Shown here piece by piece: positions 35,505 to 43,989 of a stretch of DNA of 64,000 nucleotides. The notes below the pieces were generated by a model. The model worked only from the letters and a program-made list of their open reading frames with translations. It did no database searches and was not told the DNA's origin. The DNA is taken from NCBI RefSeq assembly GCF_900115545.1, contig NZ_FOWV01000001.1, forward strand, positions 620,001-684,000, read 5' to 3'. Source of the DNA: Ralstonia sp. NFACC01. Its GTDB lineage: Bacteria; Pseudomonadota; Gammaproteobacteria; Burkholderiales; Burkholderiaceae. Both the position numbers and the translations under genes were made by a program. Each line of letters starts with the position of its first letter. Position 1 is the first letter of the stretch.

Positions 35505-37130
35505 ATGCGAATCTGTAGCACCACGATCTTCTTGGCGCTGGCCGCAGCCGGCGCGCTTTCACTGCAGCCCGCGTATGCGGCAACGCAGAACAAGCCACAT
35601 CGCCACAGCGCGCAAGCCAAGGCGCCCGCCGCCGACGAGCAGCGCCTAGACCGAGACGATGCGCGCTATTTCCTCACCCGCGTTGGCTTTGCGCCTTCCG
35701 AAAGCGAACTCGACGCCTATGCCGGACTCACGCACCGCGAAGCCGTCGACCGCGTCCTTGCCCAGACGGGCACCGTTGCCACGCAAGCGCCCCCAGCGTG
35801 GGTGAACGAGCCGATCATCCCGTACAACAAGCTGCCGGACGAAGACGCCCGCAAGGCGGCACGCCAAAAGAACGCTGCGCACGAGCTGGAGCTGCGCGCG
35901 TGGTGGATGGGCGAGATGATCAAGACGCCGTCACCGCTGACCGAGCGCATGACGCTGTTCTGGCACAACCATTTCGTTTCCAGTTCACAAAAGGTGCCGT
36001 TTGCGCAGTTGATGTACCGGCAGAACGTGCTGCTGCGGCAGAACGCGGTGGGCAACTTCGGCACGATGCTGCACGCCATCGGTAAAGACCCGGCGATGTT
36101 GATTTACCTGGATGGCGCCGAAAGCCGCAAGGGCAAGCCGAACGAGAACTTCGCTCGTGAGGTGATGGAGCTGTTCACGCTCGGCGAGGGCCATTACACC
36201 GAGCAGGACATCAAGGAAGCCGCGCGCACCTATACGGGCTGGAGCATCGACCGCGAGCACGATTTCGCCTACATCTGGCGGCCGCAGATTCATGACACGG
36301 GCGTGAAGACGGTGTTCGGCCAGAGCGGCGATTACGACGGTGACCAGATGCTCGACATCCTCCTGTCGCGCCCCGAGACGGCCAACTTCATCGTCACCAA
36401 GCTCTGGCATGAGTTCGTTTCGCCGGACGTTGATGCGGCACAGGCGCAGCGCGTGGCCGATGCCTTCCGGGCAAGCGGCTACGACATCAAAGTGGCATTG
36501 CGCGGGCTGTTCCTGACGCCGGCGTTCTGGGCGCCGCAATCGCACGCGACGCTGGTGAAGTCGCCGGTGGAGATGATTGTCGGCACGCTGAAGCAGTTCA
36601 ATGTGCAGTACACCGACCCGACGCCGTTTGCCATCAAGTCTGCGCAGTTGGGGCAGAACCTGCTGGCCCCGCCCAACGTGAAGGGCTGGCCCGGCGGCGA
36701 TGCTTGGATCAACTCGACCACGCTGCTGGGGCGCAAGCAGTTTCTTGATCAACTGTTCCGCTCGACCGAGATGAAGGCGCCCCCGGCCAAGCAACAGGCG
36801 CAACAGCAGAAGCCAGGCATGATGGTGGCCGCCATGCGCGAAGACCTGAAGCAGGGCGGCACCGTGCAGGGCCTGGGCCAGGCGCTCAAGGGCATGGGGC
36901 AGGAAGGTCGCTTCAAGCTGGCGCAGTCGCAGACGATGGTGTCGTTCAACTCAGCCAAGTGGCTTGCGCAGTTTGGCGCGGATGGAGATGACCCGCCGCA
37001 ACTTGCACCGCGCATCTCCATCCAGCGTGCGGTGTTGCCGATCGAGCCGACCGCGCCGATTCCCGTCAAGCTGGCCGGTACGGCGTACCTGCGCACGCTG
37101 ATGATGGACCCGGCTTACCAGTTGAAGTAA
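35505..37130 (+). CDS. Exported DUF1800 family protein
   Basis: 541 residues with a Sec signal peptide (MRICSTTIFLALAAAGALSLQPAYA). The body carries DUF1800 hallmarks: ARYFLTRVGFAPSESELDAYAGLT, MTLFWHNHFVSS, NENFAREVMELFTLGEGHYTEQDIKEAARTYTG (quoted in part; residues about 207-245) and PPNVKGWPGGDAWI. A Gln/Lys-rich segment lies near residue 430. DUF1800 proteins are periplasmic and almost always paired with a DUF1501 protein; the biochemical role is not established. It is 25 bases upstream of the DUF1501 gene, forming an operon. Confidence 0.9.
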   Translation: MRICSTTIFLALAAAGALSLQPAYAATQNKPHRHSAQAKAPAADEQRLDRDDARYFLTRVGFAPSESELDAYAGLTHREAVDRVLAQTGTVATQAPPAWVNEPIIPYNKLPDEDARKAARQKNAAHELELRAWWMGEMIKTPSPLTERMTLFWHNHFVSSSQKVPFAQLMYRQNVLLRQNAVGNFGTMLHAIGKDPAMLIYLDGAESRKGKPNENFAREVMELFTLGEGHYTEQDIKEAARTYTGWSIDREHDFAYIWRPQIHDTGVKTVFGQSGDYDGDQMLDILLSRPETANFIVTKLWHEFVSPDVDAAQAQRVADAFRASGYDIKVALRGLFLTPAFWAPQSHATLVKSPVEMIVGTLKQFNVQYTDPTPFAIKSAQLGQNLLAPPNVKGWPGGDAWINSTTLLGRKQFLDQLFRSTEMKAPPAKQQAQQQKPGMMVAAMREDLKQGGTVQGLGQALKGMGQEGRFKLAQSQTMVSFNSAKWLAQFGADGDDPPQLAPRISIQRAVLPIEPTAPIPVKLAGTAYLRTLMMDPAYQLK

Positions 37131-37155
37131 CGCCACCGCCGCAGGAGCACACATC

Positions 37156-38340
37156 ATGGAACGTCGCGATTTTCTGAAGGCAGGCGCCATGCTCGGCATG
37201 GGTGGCGCAGTACCGGGGATTGTCTTTGCGCAAGGGCAGGACAAGCGCAAGGGCTATGGCAACCTGCTCATCCTCATCGAACTCAAGGGCGGCAACGACG
37301 GGCTGAACACCGTGGTGCCGTACACAAGCGCGCAGTACTACGCGCTGCGGCCGCGCATCGCCGTCAAGCGGGAGCAGGTGCTGCAACTGGATGACCGCTA
37401 CGGGCTGCATCCGTCTTTGCAGGCAATGATGCCGCTGTGGCAGGCGGGTGAATTGTCGGTCGTGCAGGGGTTGTCGTATCCGCAGCCGAATCTCTCGCAC
37501 TTTCGCTCGATCGAGATCTGGGATACGGCCTCGCGCTCCGACCAATACCTGCGCGAAGGCTGGCTGACGCGTGCATTTGCCGCGAAGCCCGTGCCGCCAT
37601 CGTTCGGTGCCGATGGCGTAATCATCGGCAGCGCTGATCTTGGCCCCCTCGACGGCGGCGCACGTGCCGTGGCGCTGGCAAATCCCGATGCGTTCCTCAA
37701 TGAAGCCAAGCTGGCGATGCCTTCGCACGCGATGGGCAATGCGACGCTCGCACACGTGCTGAAAGTCGAGGCAGACATTGTCAAAGCCGCCGACGGTCTG
37801 CGTCCAAAGTCCGGCAAGTTTGCTTTCCAGACGCACTTTCCCGACGGCGGGTTCGGCAACTCGATCAAGGCGGCGATGCAGGTGGTGGCAGCGCCGGGCC
37901 ATGGCGGTGCGGATGTTGCCGTGGTGTGCCTGTCGCTCGGCAGTTTTGATACCCATACCAACCAGCAGGGCACGCAGGCGAACCTGCTGCGGCAGTTGGG
38001 CGAAGGCGTCGCTTCGCTCAAGAGCGCATTGACGGAGCTGGGCCGCTGGAATGACACGCTGATCGTCACGTATTCCGAGTTTGGCCGCCGCCCGCGCGAA
38101 AACCTGAACAACGGTACGGATCACGGCACGGCCGCCGCGCATTTCGTGGCCGGCGGCCGCGTCAAGGGCGGGCTGGCAGGGCAGGGGCCGGTGCTGGAAC
38201 GCCTGGACGGCGGCGGCAATCTCGACCCGTCGGTCGATTTCCGCTCGCTTTATGCCACGGTGCTGGAGCGCTGGTGGGGGATGGATTCGCAGCCGGTGCT
38301 GGCGGGACGGTTTGCGCCGCTGGATCTCATCAAAGCCTGA
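37156..38340 (+). CDS. Tat-exported DUF1501 family protein
   Basis: 394 residues. The twin-arginine signal RRDFLK at residues 3-8, followed by a hydrophobic AGAMLGMGGAVPGIVFA, points to export in folded form with a possible cofactor. DUF1501 signatures are KGGNDGLNTVVPY, LSHFRSIEIWD, VTYSEFGRRPREN and NGTDHGTAAAHFVAGGRV, with the Asp-His pair resembling alkaline-phosphatase/sulfatase-like metal sites. RBS GCAGGAG before ATG 37156. Its stop abuts the stop of the convergent squalene-synthase-like gene (TGATCA) with no terminator between. Confidence 0.9.
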   Translation: MERRDFLKAGAMLGMGGAVPGIVFAQGQDKRKGYGNLLILIELKGGNDGLNTVVPYTSAQYYALRPRIAVKREQVLQLDDRYGLHPSLQAMMPLWQAGELSVVQGLSYPQPNLSHFRSIEIWDTASRSDQYLREGWLTRAFAAKPVPPSFGADGVIIGSADLGPLDGGARAVALANPDAFLNEAKLAMPSHAMGNATLAHVLKVEADIVKAADGLRPKSGKFAFQTHFPDGGFGNSIKAAMQVVAAPGHGGADVAVVCLSLGSFDTHTNQQGTQANLLRQLGEGVASLKSALTELGRWNDTLIVTYSEFGRRPRENLNNGTDHGTAAAHFVAGGRVKGGLAGQGPVLERLDGGGNLDPSVDFRSLYATVLERWWGMDSQPVLAGRFAPLDLIKA

Positions 38341-39174
38341 TCAACCGCGGATCTGCGTCTTCCAGGCCAGCCACAGCTTGCGCAGCGGCGTCAGGTCCGT
38401 GCGCTGCGTGAGCACCCGGAAGCCGTCCGCTTCCACTTCGTCAAGCAGGCGCATGGCGAGCACGCCGCGAATCAGCGCCGAGCGCTGGGCGCGGCGATCT
38501 TCGGCTGGCAGCGCGGCGAGCGCTTCCTTGTACGTTGCCCGGGCGCGCTCGGCCTGAAAGGTCATCAACGGCTTGAAGCCTTCTGCATATCGGCGGTTGA
38601 ACAGATCGGCGGCCGGGACGTTGAAGCGCTGCAGCTCATCCACGGGGATGTAGATGCGGTTGTGCCGCACGTCTTCGCCCAGGTTCCGGATGAAGTGGAC
38701 AAGCTGTTCGGTCAGCGCCATCAGCCGCGCGAATTCAAGCGTGCGCGCATGCGCCTGTCCGGCAATGCGAGCCGTCAGCCGACCTGCCACGCCAGCCACC
38801 TGATCGCCGTGGCGGCGCAGATTGGGCCAATCCAGATAGCGGTTCTGCATGGCATCGGCCTCGACGCCGGCCAGCAATTCGCCCAGATGCACGGCGCCGA
38901 TATCGTAGCGGGCCAGATGCGGCAGCAATGCCTTGGCCGCCGGGTGCTCGGGGCGGCCGTCAAACAGCCGCGCCAGCTCTTGCCGCCACCACTGCAGCTT
39001 TGATTGCACGACCGCCGGATCGCTCGCATCGCGCACGGCGTCTTCCAGCTCGCGGCGCACGGCTTCCAGGGCGATGGTCGCGCGGCGGCGTTCGGGCGCC
39101 AGAAACAATACGCTGTAGTACACGTCGCTGCCGGGCGGTGCGGCCTTGTCGGCGCAGTAGTCGTCGGGGGTCAC
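38341..39174 (-). CDS. Squalene/phytoene synthase family protein (HpnD-like)
   Basis: 277 residues starting at GTG 39174 (TPDDYCADKAAPPGSDVYYSVLFL), where family homology begins; a longer in-frame start at 39279 adds a non-family leader. The fold is that of trans-isoprenyl head-to-head synthases, and the second motif is intact (NLGEDVRHNRIYIP). The first Asp-rich motif, usually REVDDVVDE, reads RELEDAVRD, so key Asp residues are missing or replaced. There are no hopanoid neighbours (hpnC, hpnE, shc). It may be a presqualene diphosphate synthase, or a non-catalytic relative; I cannot decide. Confidence 0.75.
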   Translation of the reverse strand: MTPDDYCADKAAPPGSDVYYSVLFLAPERRRATIALEAVRRELEDAVRDASDPAVVQSKLQWWRQELARLFDGRPEHPAAKALLPHLARYDIGAVHLGELLAGVEADAMQNRYLDWPNLRRHGDQVAGVAGRLTARIAGQAHARTLEFARLMALTEQLVHFIRNLGEDVRHNRIYIPVDELQRFNVPAADLFNRRYAEGFKPLMTFQAERARATYKEALAALPAEDRRAQRSALIRGVLAMRLLDEVEADGFRVLTQRTDLTPLRKLWLAWKTQIRG

Positions 39175-39297
39175 GGAAGGGCCGTCGTGTTGAGATTTGA
39201 AGCAGGGCGGCCATTCTACAGCGCGTTGCAGCGCAGCATGCCGCAAAGCCTTGCTTGAGCAGGTGCCAAGAAAAGTCAATCAGACGCGGCCGTGTCG

Positions 39298-39340
39298 TTG
39301 ACCCTGCGCATTGCCGTGGGTATATTACTGACCGGTCAGT
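39298..39340 (+). promoter_or_regulatory. RND operon promoter with palindromic TetR-like operator
   Basis: TTGACC (39298-39303), a 17-base spacer and TATATT (39321-39326). Directly after it is the perfect 14-bp palindrome ACTGACCGGTCAGT (39327-39340), covering the expected transcription start. This layout is typical of repression by a TetR-family protein. Confidence 0.75.
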
Positions 39341-39359
39341 TATTTACTGAGAGCGTGTC

Positions 39360-40568
39360 ATGCCAGCGTTGCGTTTGCCGTACCCGCATTCCGACTCCAC
39401 CGGTTTCTCCGACACGCGGTCTCGGCCGCGCACGCGTTCATTGCCGATGTTGACATCGGCCGCCTTGTTGATTGGCGCGGCACTGCTGGCCGGCTGCAGC
39501 AAGGAGGCGCCCAAGGTGCCCGAAGTGCGCCCTGTGCGCACCATGACGGTCACCAGCGAGCAGGGCGCCGGCACGGCGGAGTTCTCAGGCGACGTGCGCC
39601 CACGCATTGAATCGCGCCTGGGCTTCCGCGTGCCGGGCAAAATCGTCGCCCGCCTGGTGGATGTGGGCGCCACCGTCAAGAAAGGCCAGGTGCTCGCGCG
39701 GCTCGACCCGACTGATCTGGCCCTCGCCCAGCAATCTTCGCAGGCGCAGTTGTCCGCCGCCAAGACCGACCGCGATCTGGCTGCGGCGGATCTCAAACGC
39801 TATTCCGAGCTGTTCGCCAAGGGCTTCATCAGCGCGGCCGAACAGCAGCGCCATCAAGCCAACTATGACGCCGCCCAGGCTCGCTACGAGCAAGCCGGGG
39901 CCGGCTATCGCAACCAGGTGAACCAAGCCGGATATGCCACGCTTGAAGCCGACGCCGATGGCGTGGTGACGGGCGTCGATGCCGAAGTCGGGCAGGTGGT
40001 GTCGGCCGGTCAGCCGGTCGTGCGCGTGGCTCAGACGGCCGAGAAGGAAGTCGTGGTCGGCATTCCTGAGGACCAGGTCGATACGCTGCGCAAATCGCCC
40101 GAGGTAAGCGTCAAGTTGTGGGCCGACCAGTCGCGCAGCATTCCGGCCAAGGTGCGCGAGATTGCACCGGCGGCCGACCCGCTCACGCGCACGTACACCG
40201 TGAAGATTTCGGTACCGAATCCGCCGCCTGAACTGAGACTCGGCATGACGGCAGTGGCCACGTTTGTGCGGCCCGGCGGTGGCGCAGACAGCGGCGGCAT
40301 GGGCGTACGCGTGCCGATCAGCGCGCTGTTGCAGGATCAAGGCAAGAACGTGGTGTGGCTGTACGACGCCGCATCGCAAACGGTAAAGCCCGTGCCGGTG
40401 ACGGTGGGCGCGCCGCGCGACAACGTGCTGCTGGTGACGAGTGGGCTCCAGCCCGGCCAGACCATCGTGACCGCTGGCGTGCACCTGCTCAAGGCCGGCC
40501 AGAAGGTGATGCCGATGGCGCCGGCCGATCAGCCGTCGGCGCAGTCCGCCATCACGCCGCGCCGGTAA
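39360..40568 (+). CDS. RND efflux periplasmic adaptor (membrane fusion lipoprotein)
   Basis: 402 residues. A lipoprotein signal ends in LLAGC (Cys at about residue 46), then the HlyD/AcrA fold: a lipoyl half-motif (GFRVPGKIVARLVDVGATVKKGQVLARLD), a coiled-coil hairpin (QSSQAQLSAAKTDRDLAAADLKRYSELF) and a beta-barrel domain (YATLEADADGVVTGVDAEVGQVV). It links the inner-membrane pump to an outer-membrane channel. Start ATG 39360 follows GAGAG, 27 bases after the predicted transcription start; ATG 39447 would give a signal peptide with no basic n-region. It is 42 bases before the pump gene. No TetR gene adjoins. Confidence 0.92.
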   Translation: MPALRLPYPHSDSTGFSDTRSRPRTRSLPMLTSAALLIGAALLAGCSKEAPKVPEVRPVRTMTVTSEQGAGTAEFSGDVRPRIESRLGFRVPGKIVARLVDVGATVKKGQVLARLDPTDLALAQQSSQAQLSAAKTDRDLAAADLKRYSELFAKGFISAAEQQRHQANYDAAQARYEQAGAGYRNQVNQAGYATLEADADGVVTGVDAEVGQVVSAGQPVVRVAQTAEKEVVVGIPEDQVDTLRKSPEVSVKLWADQSRSIPAKVREIAPAADPLTRTYTVKISVPNPPPELRLGMTAVATFVRPGGGADSGGMGVRVPISALLQDQGKNVVWLYDAASQTVKPVPVTVGAPRDNVLLVTSGLQPGQTIVTAGVHLLKAGQKVMPMAPADQPSAQSAITPRR

Positions 40569-40610
40569 GCCGCATCCGGCTCCCGCCCCAACACGCCAAC
40601 CTTCGCGCGT

Positions 40611-43600
40611 ATGGAACATTCCCGTTTCAACCTGTCACGCTGGGCGCTTGAACATCAACCGCTCACGCGCTTCTTGCTGGTGGCGCTGTTGCTCGGCGGC
40701 ATCTTTGCGTATTCCAAACTGGGGCAGGATGAAGATCCGCCTTTCACCTTCCGCGCGATGGTCGTGCAGGCTTTCTGGCCCGGCGCCACGGCCGAGCAGA
40801 TGTCGCGCCAGGTGACCGACAAGATCGAGAAGGCGCTGCAGGAAGTGCCGTACGCCTGGAAGATCCGCAGCTACTCCAAGCCAGGCGAAACGCTCGTGAC
40901 CTTCCAACTGGCCGACACGTCGCCTGCCAAGGAAACGCAGCAGCTTTGGTACACCGTGCGCAAGAAAGTGGGCGATATCGCGCCCACGTTGCCGCAAGGC
41001 GTGCGCGGGCCGTACTTCAATGATGATTTCGGCGACGTGTATGGCTCGATCTATGCGCTGTCCGCCGATGGCTTTACATACCGGCAGCTCAACGACTACG
41101 CCGATGCGATTCGCCAGCAATTGCTGCGCGTGCCCAATGTCGCCAAGGTCGAATTGCTGGGCGACCAGGACGAAAAGATCTACATCGAGTTCCAGCAGGC
41201 CAAGCTGGCGCAGATGGGGATGGACATCAACAGCATCGCCACGCAGATCAGCCAGCAGAACAACATCGGCCCCAGCGGCGTGCTGGTCACGCCGACCGAC
41301 AACGTGCAGATCCGCCTGTCGGGCCAGTTCTCGGACATCCGCGATCTGGAGAACCTGACGCTGCGCGGCCCTGGCGGCACGACAAACATCCGCCTGGGCG
41401 ACATCGCCACGGTCAAGCACGGCTACGTCGACCCGCCGCACGCCAAGATGCGATTCAACGGCAAGGAGGTGATCGGCCTGGGCATCTCGATGACCAAGGG
41501 CGGCGACATCATTCAGCTTGGCAAGGACTTGCGCGCGACGGTTGACAAGATCCGCGCGAAGCTGCCGATGGGCATCGAGATGCAGCAGGTGCAGAACCAG
41601 CCGAAATCGGTGCAGAGTTCGGTGGGCGAGTTCGTGCATGTGCTGATCGAGGCCGTGGTGATCGTGCTGGGCGTGAGTTTCCTCTCGCTGGGTCTGCACA
41701 CCAAGCCGAAGCTGCGCATTGACGTGTGGCCGGGCCTGGTGGTGGGCCTGACGATCCCGCTGGTGCTGGCGGTGACGTTCCTGTTCATGAACATCTTCGA
41801 CATCGGGCTGCACAAGATTTCGCTCGGTGCGCTGATCATCGCCCTGGGTCTGCTGGTGGACGACGCGATCATCGCGGTGGAAATGATGGTGCGCAAGCTG
41901 GAAGAGGGCTTCTCCAAGATGGAGGCGGCCACCTTCGCGTACACCTCGACCGCCATGCCGATGCTGACCGGCACGCTGATCACCGCCACGGGGTTCCTTC
42001 CGGTGGGACTCGCGCGTTCGACGGTGGGTGAATACACGTTCGGCATCTTTGCCGTGACGGCATTGGCGCTGGTGCTCTCGTGGTTTGCCGCAGTGGTGTT
42101 TGTGCCGTATCTCGGCTTCCTGCTGCTGCGGACCAAATCGCATGTGGAAGGCGGTGGCCATCACGAGCTGTTCGACACGCCGTTCTACAACCGCTTCCGC
42201 GGCTGGGTGAACTGGTGCGTGGAGTATCGCAAGACGGTGATCGTGATCACGCTGGTGGCATTCGGTCTTGGCGTGTTCGGCTTCAAGTATGTCGAGAAGC
42301 AGTTCTTCCCCGATTCCAGCCGCCCCGAGCTGATGGTGGAGCTGTGGTTGCCGGAGGGCTCCAGCTTCAACCAGACCGAAGCCGAAGCGAAACGCTTTGA
42401 GGCGCTGATGCGCAAGGAGCAGAACGTTGACAGCGTGACGCTGTTCATCGGCTCCGGCGCGCCGCGGTTCTATCTGCCGCTGGACCAGATTCTTCCGCAG
42501 ACCAACGTGGCGCAGGCCATCGTGATGCCCACTTCGCTGGAGGCGCGCGAGGGCGTGCGGCAACACGTCATCGGGTTGCTCAAGTCGCAATTCCCCCATC
42601 TGCGTGGCCGCGTGAAGCTGCTGCCGAATGGGCCGCCGGTGCCGTATCCGGTGCAGTTCCGCGTGATGGGCCCGGACATTGGCGGCGTGCGCAAGATTGC
42701 CGATCAGGTCAAGGCCATCATGAGCGCCAACCCAAATACGGTGGGCGTGAACGACAACTGGAACGAAAACGTCAAGGTGCTGCGCCTGGACATCGACCAG
42801 GACAAGGCGCGCGCGCTGGGTGTGTCGACGGGGTCCATCTCGCAGGTCACGCAGACGGTGATGTCCGGTGCGCCCATCGCCCAGTACCGCGACGGCGACA
42901 AGCTGCTCGACATCGTGATGCGTCCGCAGGAGGACGAGCGCAACACGCTCGACGCACTGCAGCGCGTGCAAGTCCCGACCAGCAGTGGCCGTACGGTGCC
43001 CCTGACGCAAGTGGCGCGAGTTGGCTTCGCGTGGGAGCCCGGCGTGATCTGGCGTGAGAACCGCGACTACGGCATCACCGTGCAATCCGACGTGGTGGAC
43101 GGCGTGCAAGGCCCGACCGTGACAGCGCAGATCAACCCGCTGCTCGACAAGATTCGCGCCGACTTGCCGCCGGACTATCAGATCAAGATTGCCGGCGCGG
43201 AAGAGGAGAGTGCCAACGCGGGTGCGTCCATCGCTGCGCAGATGCCGCTGTGCATCTTCATCATCTTCACGCTGTTGATGCTGCAGCTGCACAGCTTCTC
43301 GCGCTCGGTGATGGTGTTCCTGACCGGGCCGCTGGGGCTGATTGGCGCGGCAGCCACGTTGCTGCTGCTGCGTGCGCCGATGGGCTTTGTTGCGCAACTC
43401 GGCATTACCGCGCTGATCGGGATGATCATTCGCAACTCGGTCATTCTGGTGGACCAGATCGAGCAGGACGTGGCGGCCGGCGTGCCGACGTGGAATGCCA
43501 TTGTCGAGGCGGCCGTGCGGCGCTTCCGGCCCATCATCCTGACCGCTGCGGCGGCGGTGCTGGCAATGATTCCGCTGTCGCGCAGCGTGTTCTGGGGGCC

Positions 43601-43730
43601 GATGGCGGCCGCCATCATGGGTGGCCTGATCATCGCCACGGTGTTGACGCTGCTGTTCCTGCCGGCGCTGTATGCGGCGTGGTTCCGCGTCAAGCGGCCC
43701 GAGGCGCAGGCGGCGGCGCCCGCAGCCTGA
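40611..43730 (+). CDS. RND efflux transporter permease
   Basis: 1039 residues, the AcrB/HAE1-type inner-membrane pump. Residues 15-35 form TM1, a large periplasmic pore domain follows, TM2-6 lie near 335-535, a second pore domain follows, and TM7-12 end near 1025. TM4 carries the proton-relay Asp pair (GLLVDDAIIAVEMM). Porter-domain signatures include FWPGATAEQMSRQVTDKIEKAL. The substrate cannot be read. No outer-membrane factor gene follows; the operon ends at the tRNA-Leu region, so the channel must come from elsewhere. Confidence 0.94.
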   Translation: MEHSRFNLSRWALEHQPLTRFLLVALLLGGIFAYSKLGQDEDPPFTFRAMVVQAFWPGATAEQMSRQVTDKIEKALQEVPYAWKIRSYSKPGETLVTFQLADTSPAKETQQLWYTVRKKVGDIAPTLPQGVRGPYFNDDFGDVYGSIYALSADGFTYRQLNDYADAIRQQLLRVPNVAKVELLGDQDEKIYIEFQQAKLAQMGMDINSIATQISQQNNIGPSGVLVTPTDNVQIRLSGQFSDIRDLENLTLRGPGGTTNIRLGDIATVKHGYVDPPHAKMRFNGKEVIGLGISMTKGGDIIQLGKDLRATVDKIRAKLPMGIEMQQVQNQPKSVQSSVGEFVHVLIEAVVIVLGVSFLSLGLHTKPKLRIDVWPGLVVGLTIPLVLAVTFLFMNIFDIGLHKISLGALIIALGLLVDDAIIAVEMMVRKLEEGFSKMEAATFAYTSTAMPMLTGTLITATGFLPVGLARSTVGEYTFGIFAVTALALVLSWFAAVVFVPYLGFLLLRTKSHVEGGGHHELFDTPFYNRFRGWVNWCVEYRKTVIVITLVAFGLGVFGFKYVEKQFFPDSSRPELMVELWLPEGSSFNQTEAEAKRFEALMRKEQNVDSVTLFIGSGAPRFYLPLDQILPQTNVAQAIVMPTSLEAREGVRQHVIGLLKSQFPHLRGRVKLLPNGPPVPYPVQFRVMGPDIGGVRKIADQVKAIMSANPNTVGVNDNWNENVKVLRLDIDQDKARALGVSTGSISQVTQTVMSGAPIAQYRDGDKLLDIVMRPQEDERNTLDALQRVQVPTSSGRTVPLTQVARVGFAWEPGVIWRENRDYGITVQSDVVDGVQGPTVTAQINPLLDKIRADLPPDYQIKIAGAEEESANAGASIAAQMPLCIFIIFTLLMLQLHSFSRSVMVFLTGPLGLIGAAATLLLLRAPMGFVAQLGITALIGMIIRNSVILVDQIEQDVAAGVPTWNAIVEAAVRRFRPIILTAAAAVLAMIPLSRSVFWGPMAAAIMGGLIIATVLTLLFLPALYAAWFRVKRPEAQAAAPAA

Positions 43731-43749
43731 CGTTTGCGTTCTTGGAGCA

Positions 43750-43775
43750 GGTGCGAGGGAGGGGACTCCAACCCC
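43750..43775 (-). repeat. Inverted partial copy of the tRNA-Leu 3' end
   Basis: Read on the minus strand, this 26-base stretch equals bases 43940-43965 of the tRNA-Leu gene (T-arm, acceptor 3' strand and most of CCA) with a single C-to-G mismatch in the T-loop. Weaker similarity continues a few bases into the variable loop. It lies upstream of the tRNA promoter, 20 bases after the RND pump stop. Confidence 0.85.
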
Positions 43776-43801
43776 TCTACCACGCCATGCGGGGTGGGGG
43801 A

Positions 43802-43830
43802 TGGAAACCCCCGGCCGACTGCGATATAAT
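43802..43830 (+). promoter_or_regulatory. tRNA-Leu promoter
   Basis: TGGAAA (43802-43807), a 17-base spacer and a perfect TATAAT (43825-43830), 50 bases before the mature tRNA. The -35 overlaps a GGGGG-ATGGAAA-CCCCC hairpin (43796-43812). Confidence 0.65.
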
Positions 43831-43845
43831 CGCGGGCTTCCTTTC

Positions 43846-43868
43846 CGGCGCCCTAGCTAGGGGCGCCG
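43846..43868 (+). other. Palindrome in the tRNA-Leu 5' leader
   Basis: CGGCGCCCTAG and CTAGGGGCGCCG form an 11-bp symmetric element with one bulged G, between the transcription start and the mature tRNA 5' end. It may guide leader processing. Confidence 0.55.
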
Positions 43869-43879
43869 CGATCCATCCG

Positions 43880-43966
43880 GCGAGGGTGGCGAAATTGGTA
43901 GACGCACCAGGTTTAGGTCCTGACGCCAGCAATGGTGTAGGGGTTCGAGTCCCCTCCCTCGCACCA
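43880..43966 (+). tRNA. tRNA-Leu, anticodon UAG
   Basis: A class II tRNA of 87 bases including an encoded CCA. Acceptor GCGAGGG pairs with CCCTCGC. The D-arm contains AATTGGTAGAC, the anticodon stem CCAGG/CCTGA (last pair weak) holds the loop TTTAGGT with anticodon TAG, a long variable arm follows, and the T-arm is GGGGTTCGAGTCCCC. It reads CUA and probably other CUN codons. Confidence 0.97.
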
Positions 43967-43989
43967 AAACTCCTTTGAAGATCAACGAT

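Noticed and set aside
40635-43397. 920-codon open frame antisense to the RND pump
   Set aside because: Shadow with His/Arg-rich low-complexity translation.
43750-43880. A second, degenerate tRNA on the minus strand
   Set aside because: Only the 3' portion of tRNA-Leu is matched; no 5' acceptor strand or D-arm lies at the right distance, so it is a partial copy, not a tRNA gene.
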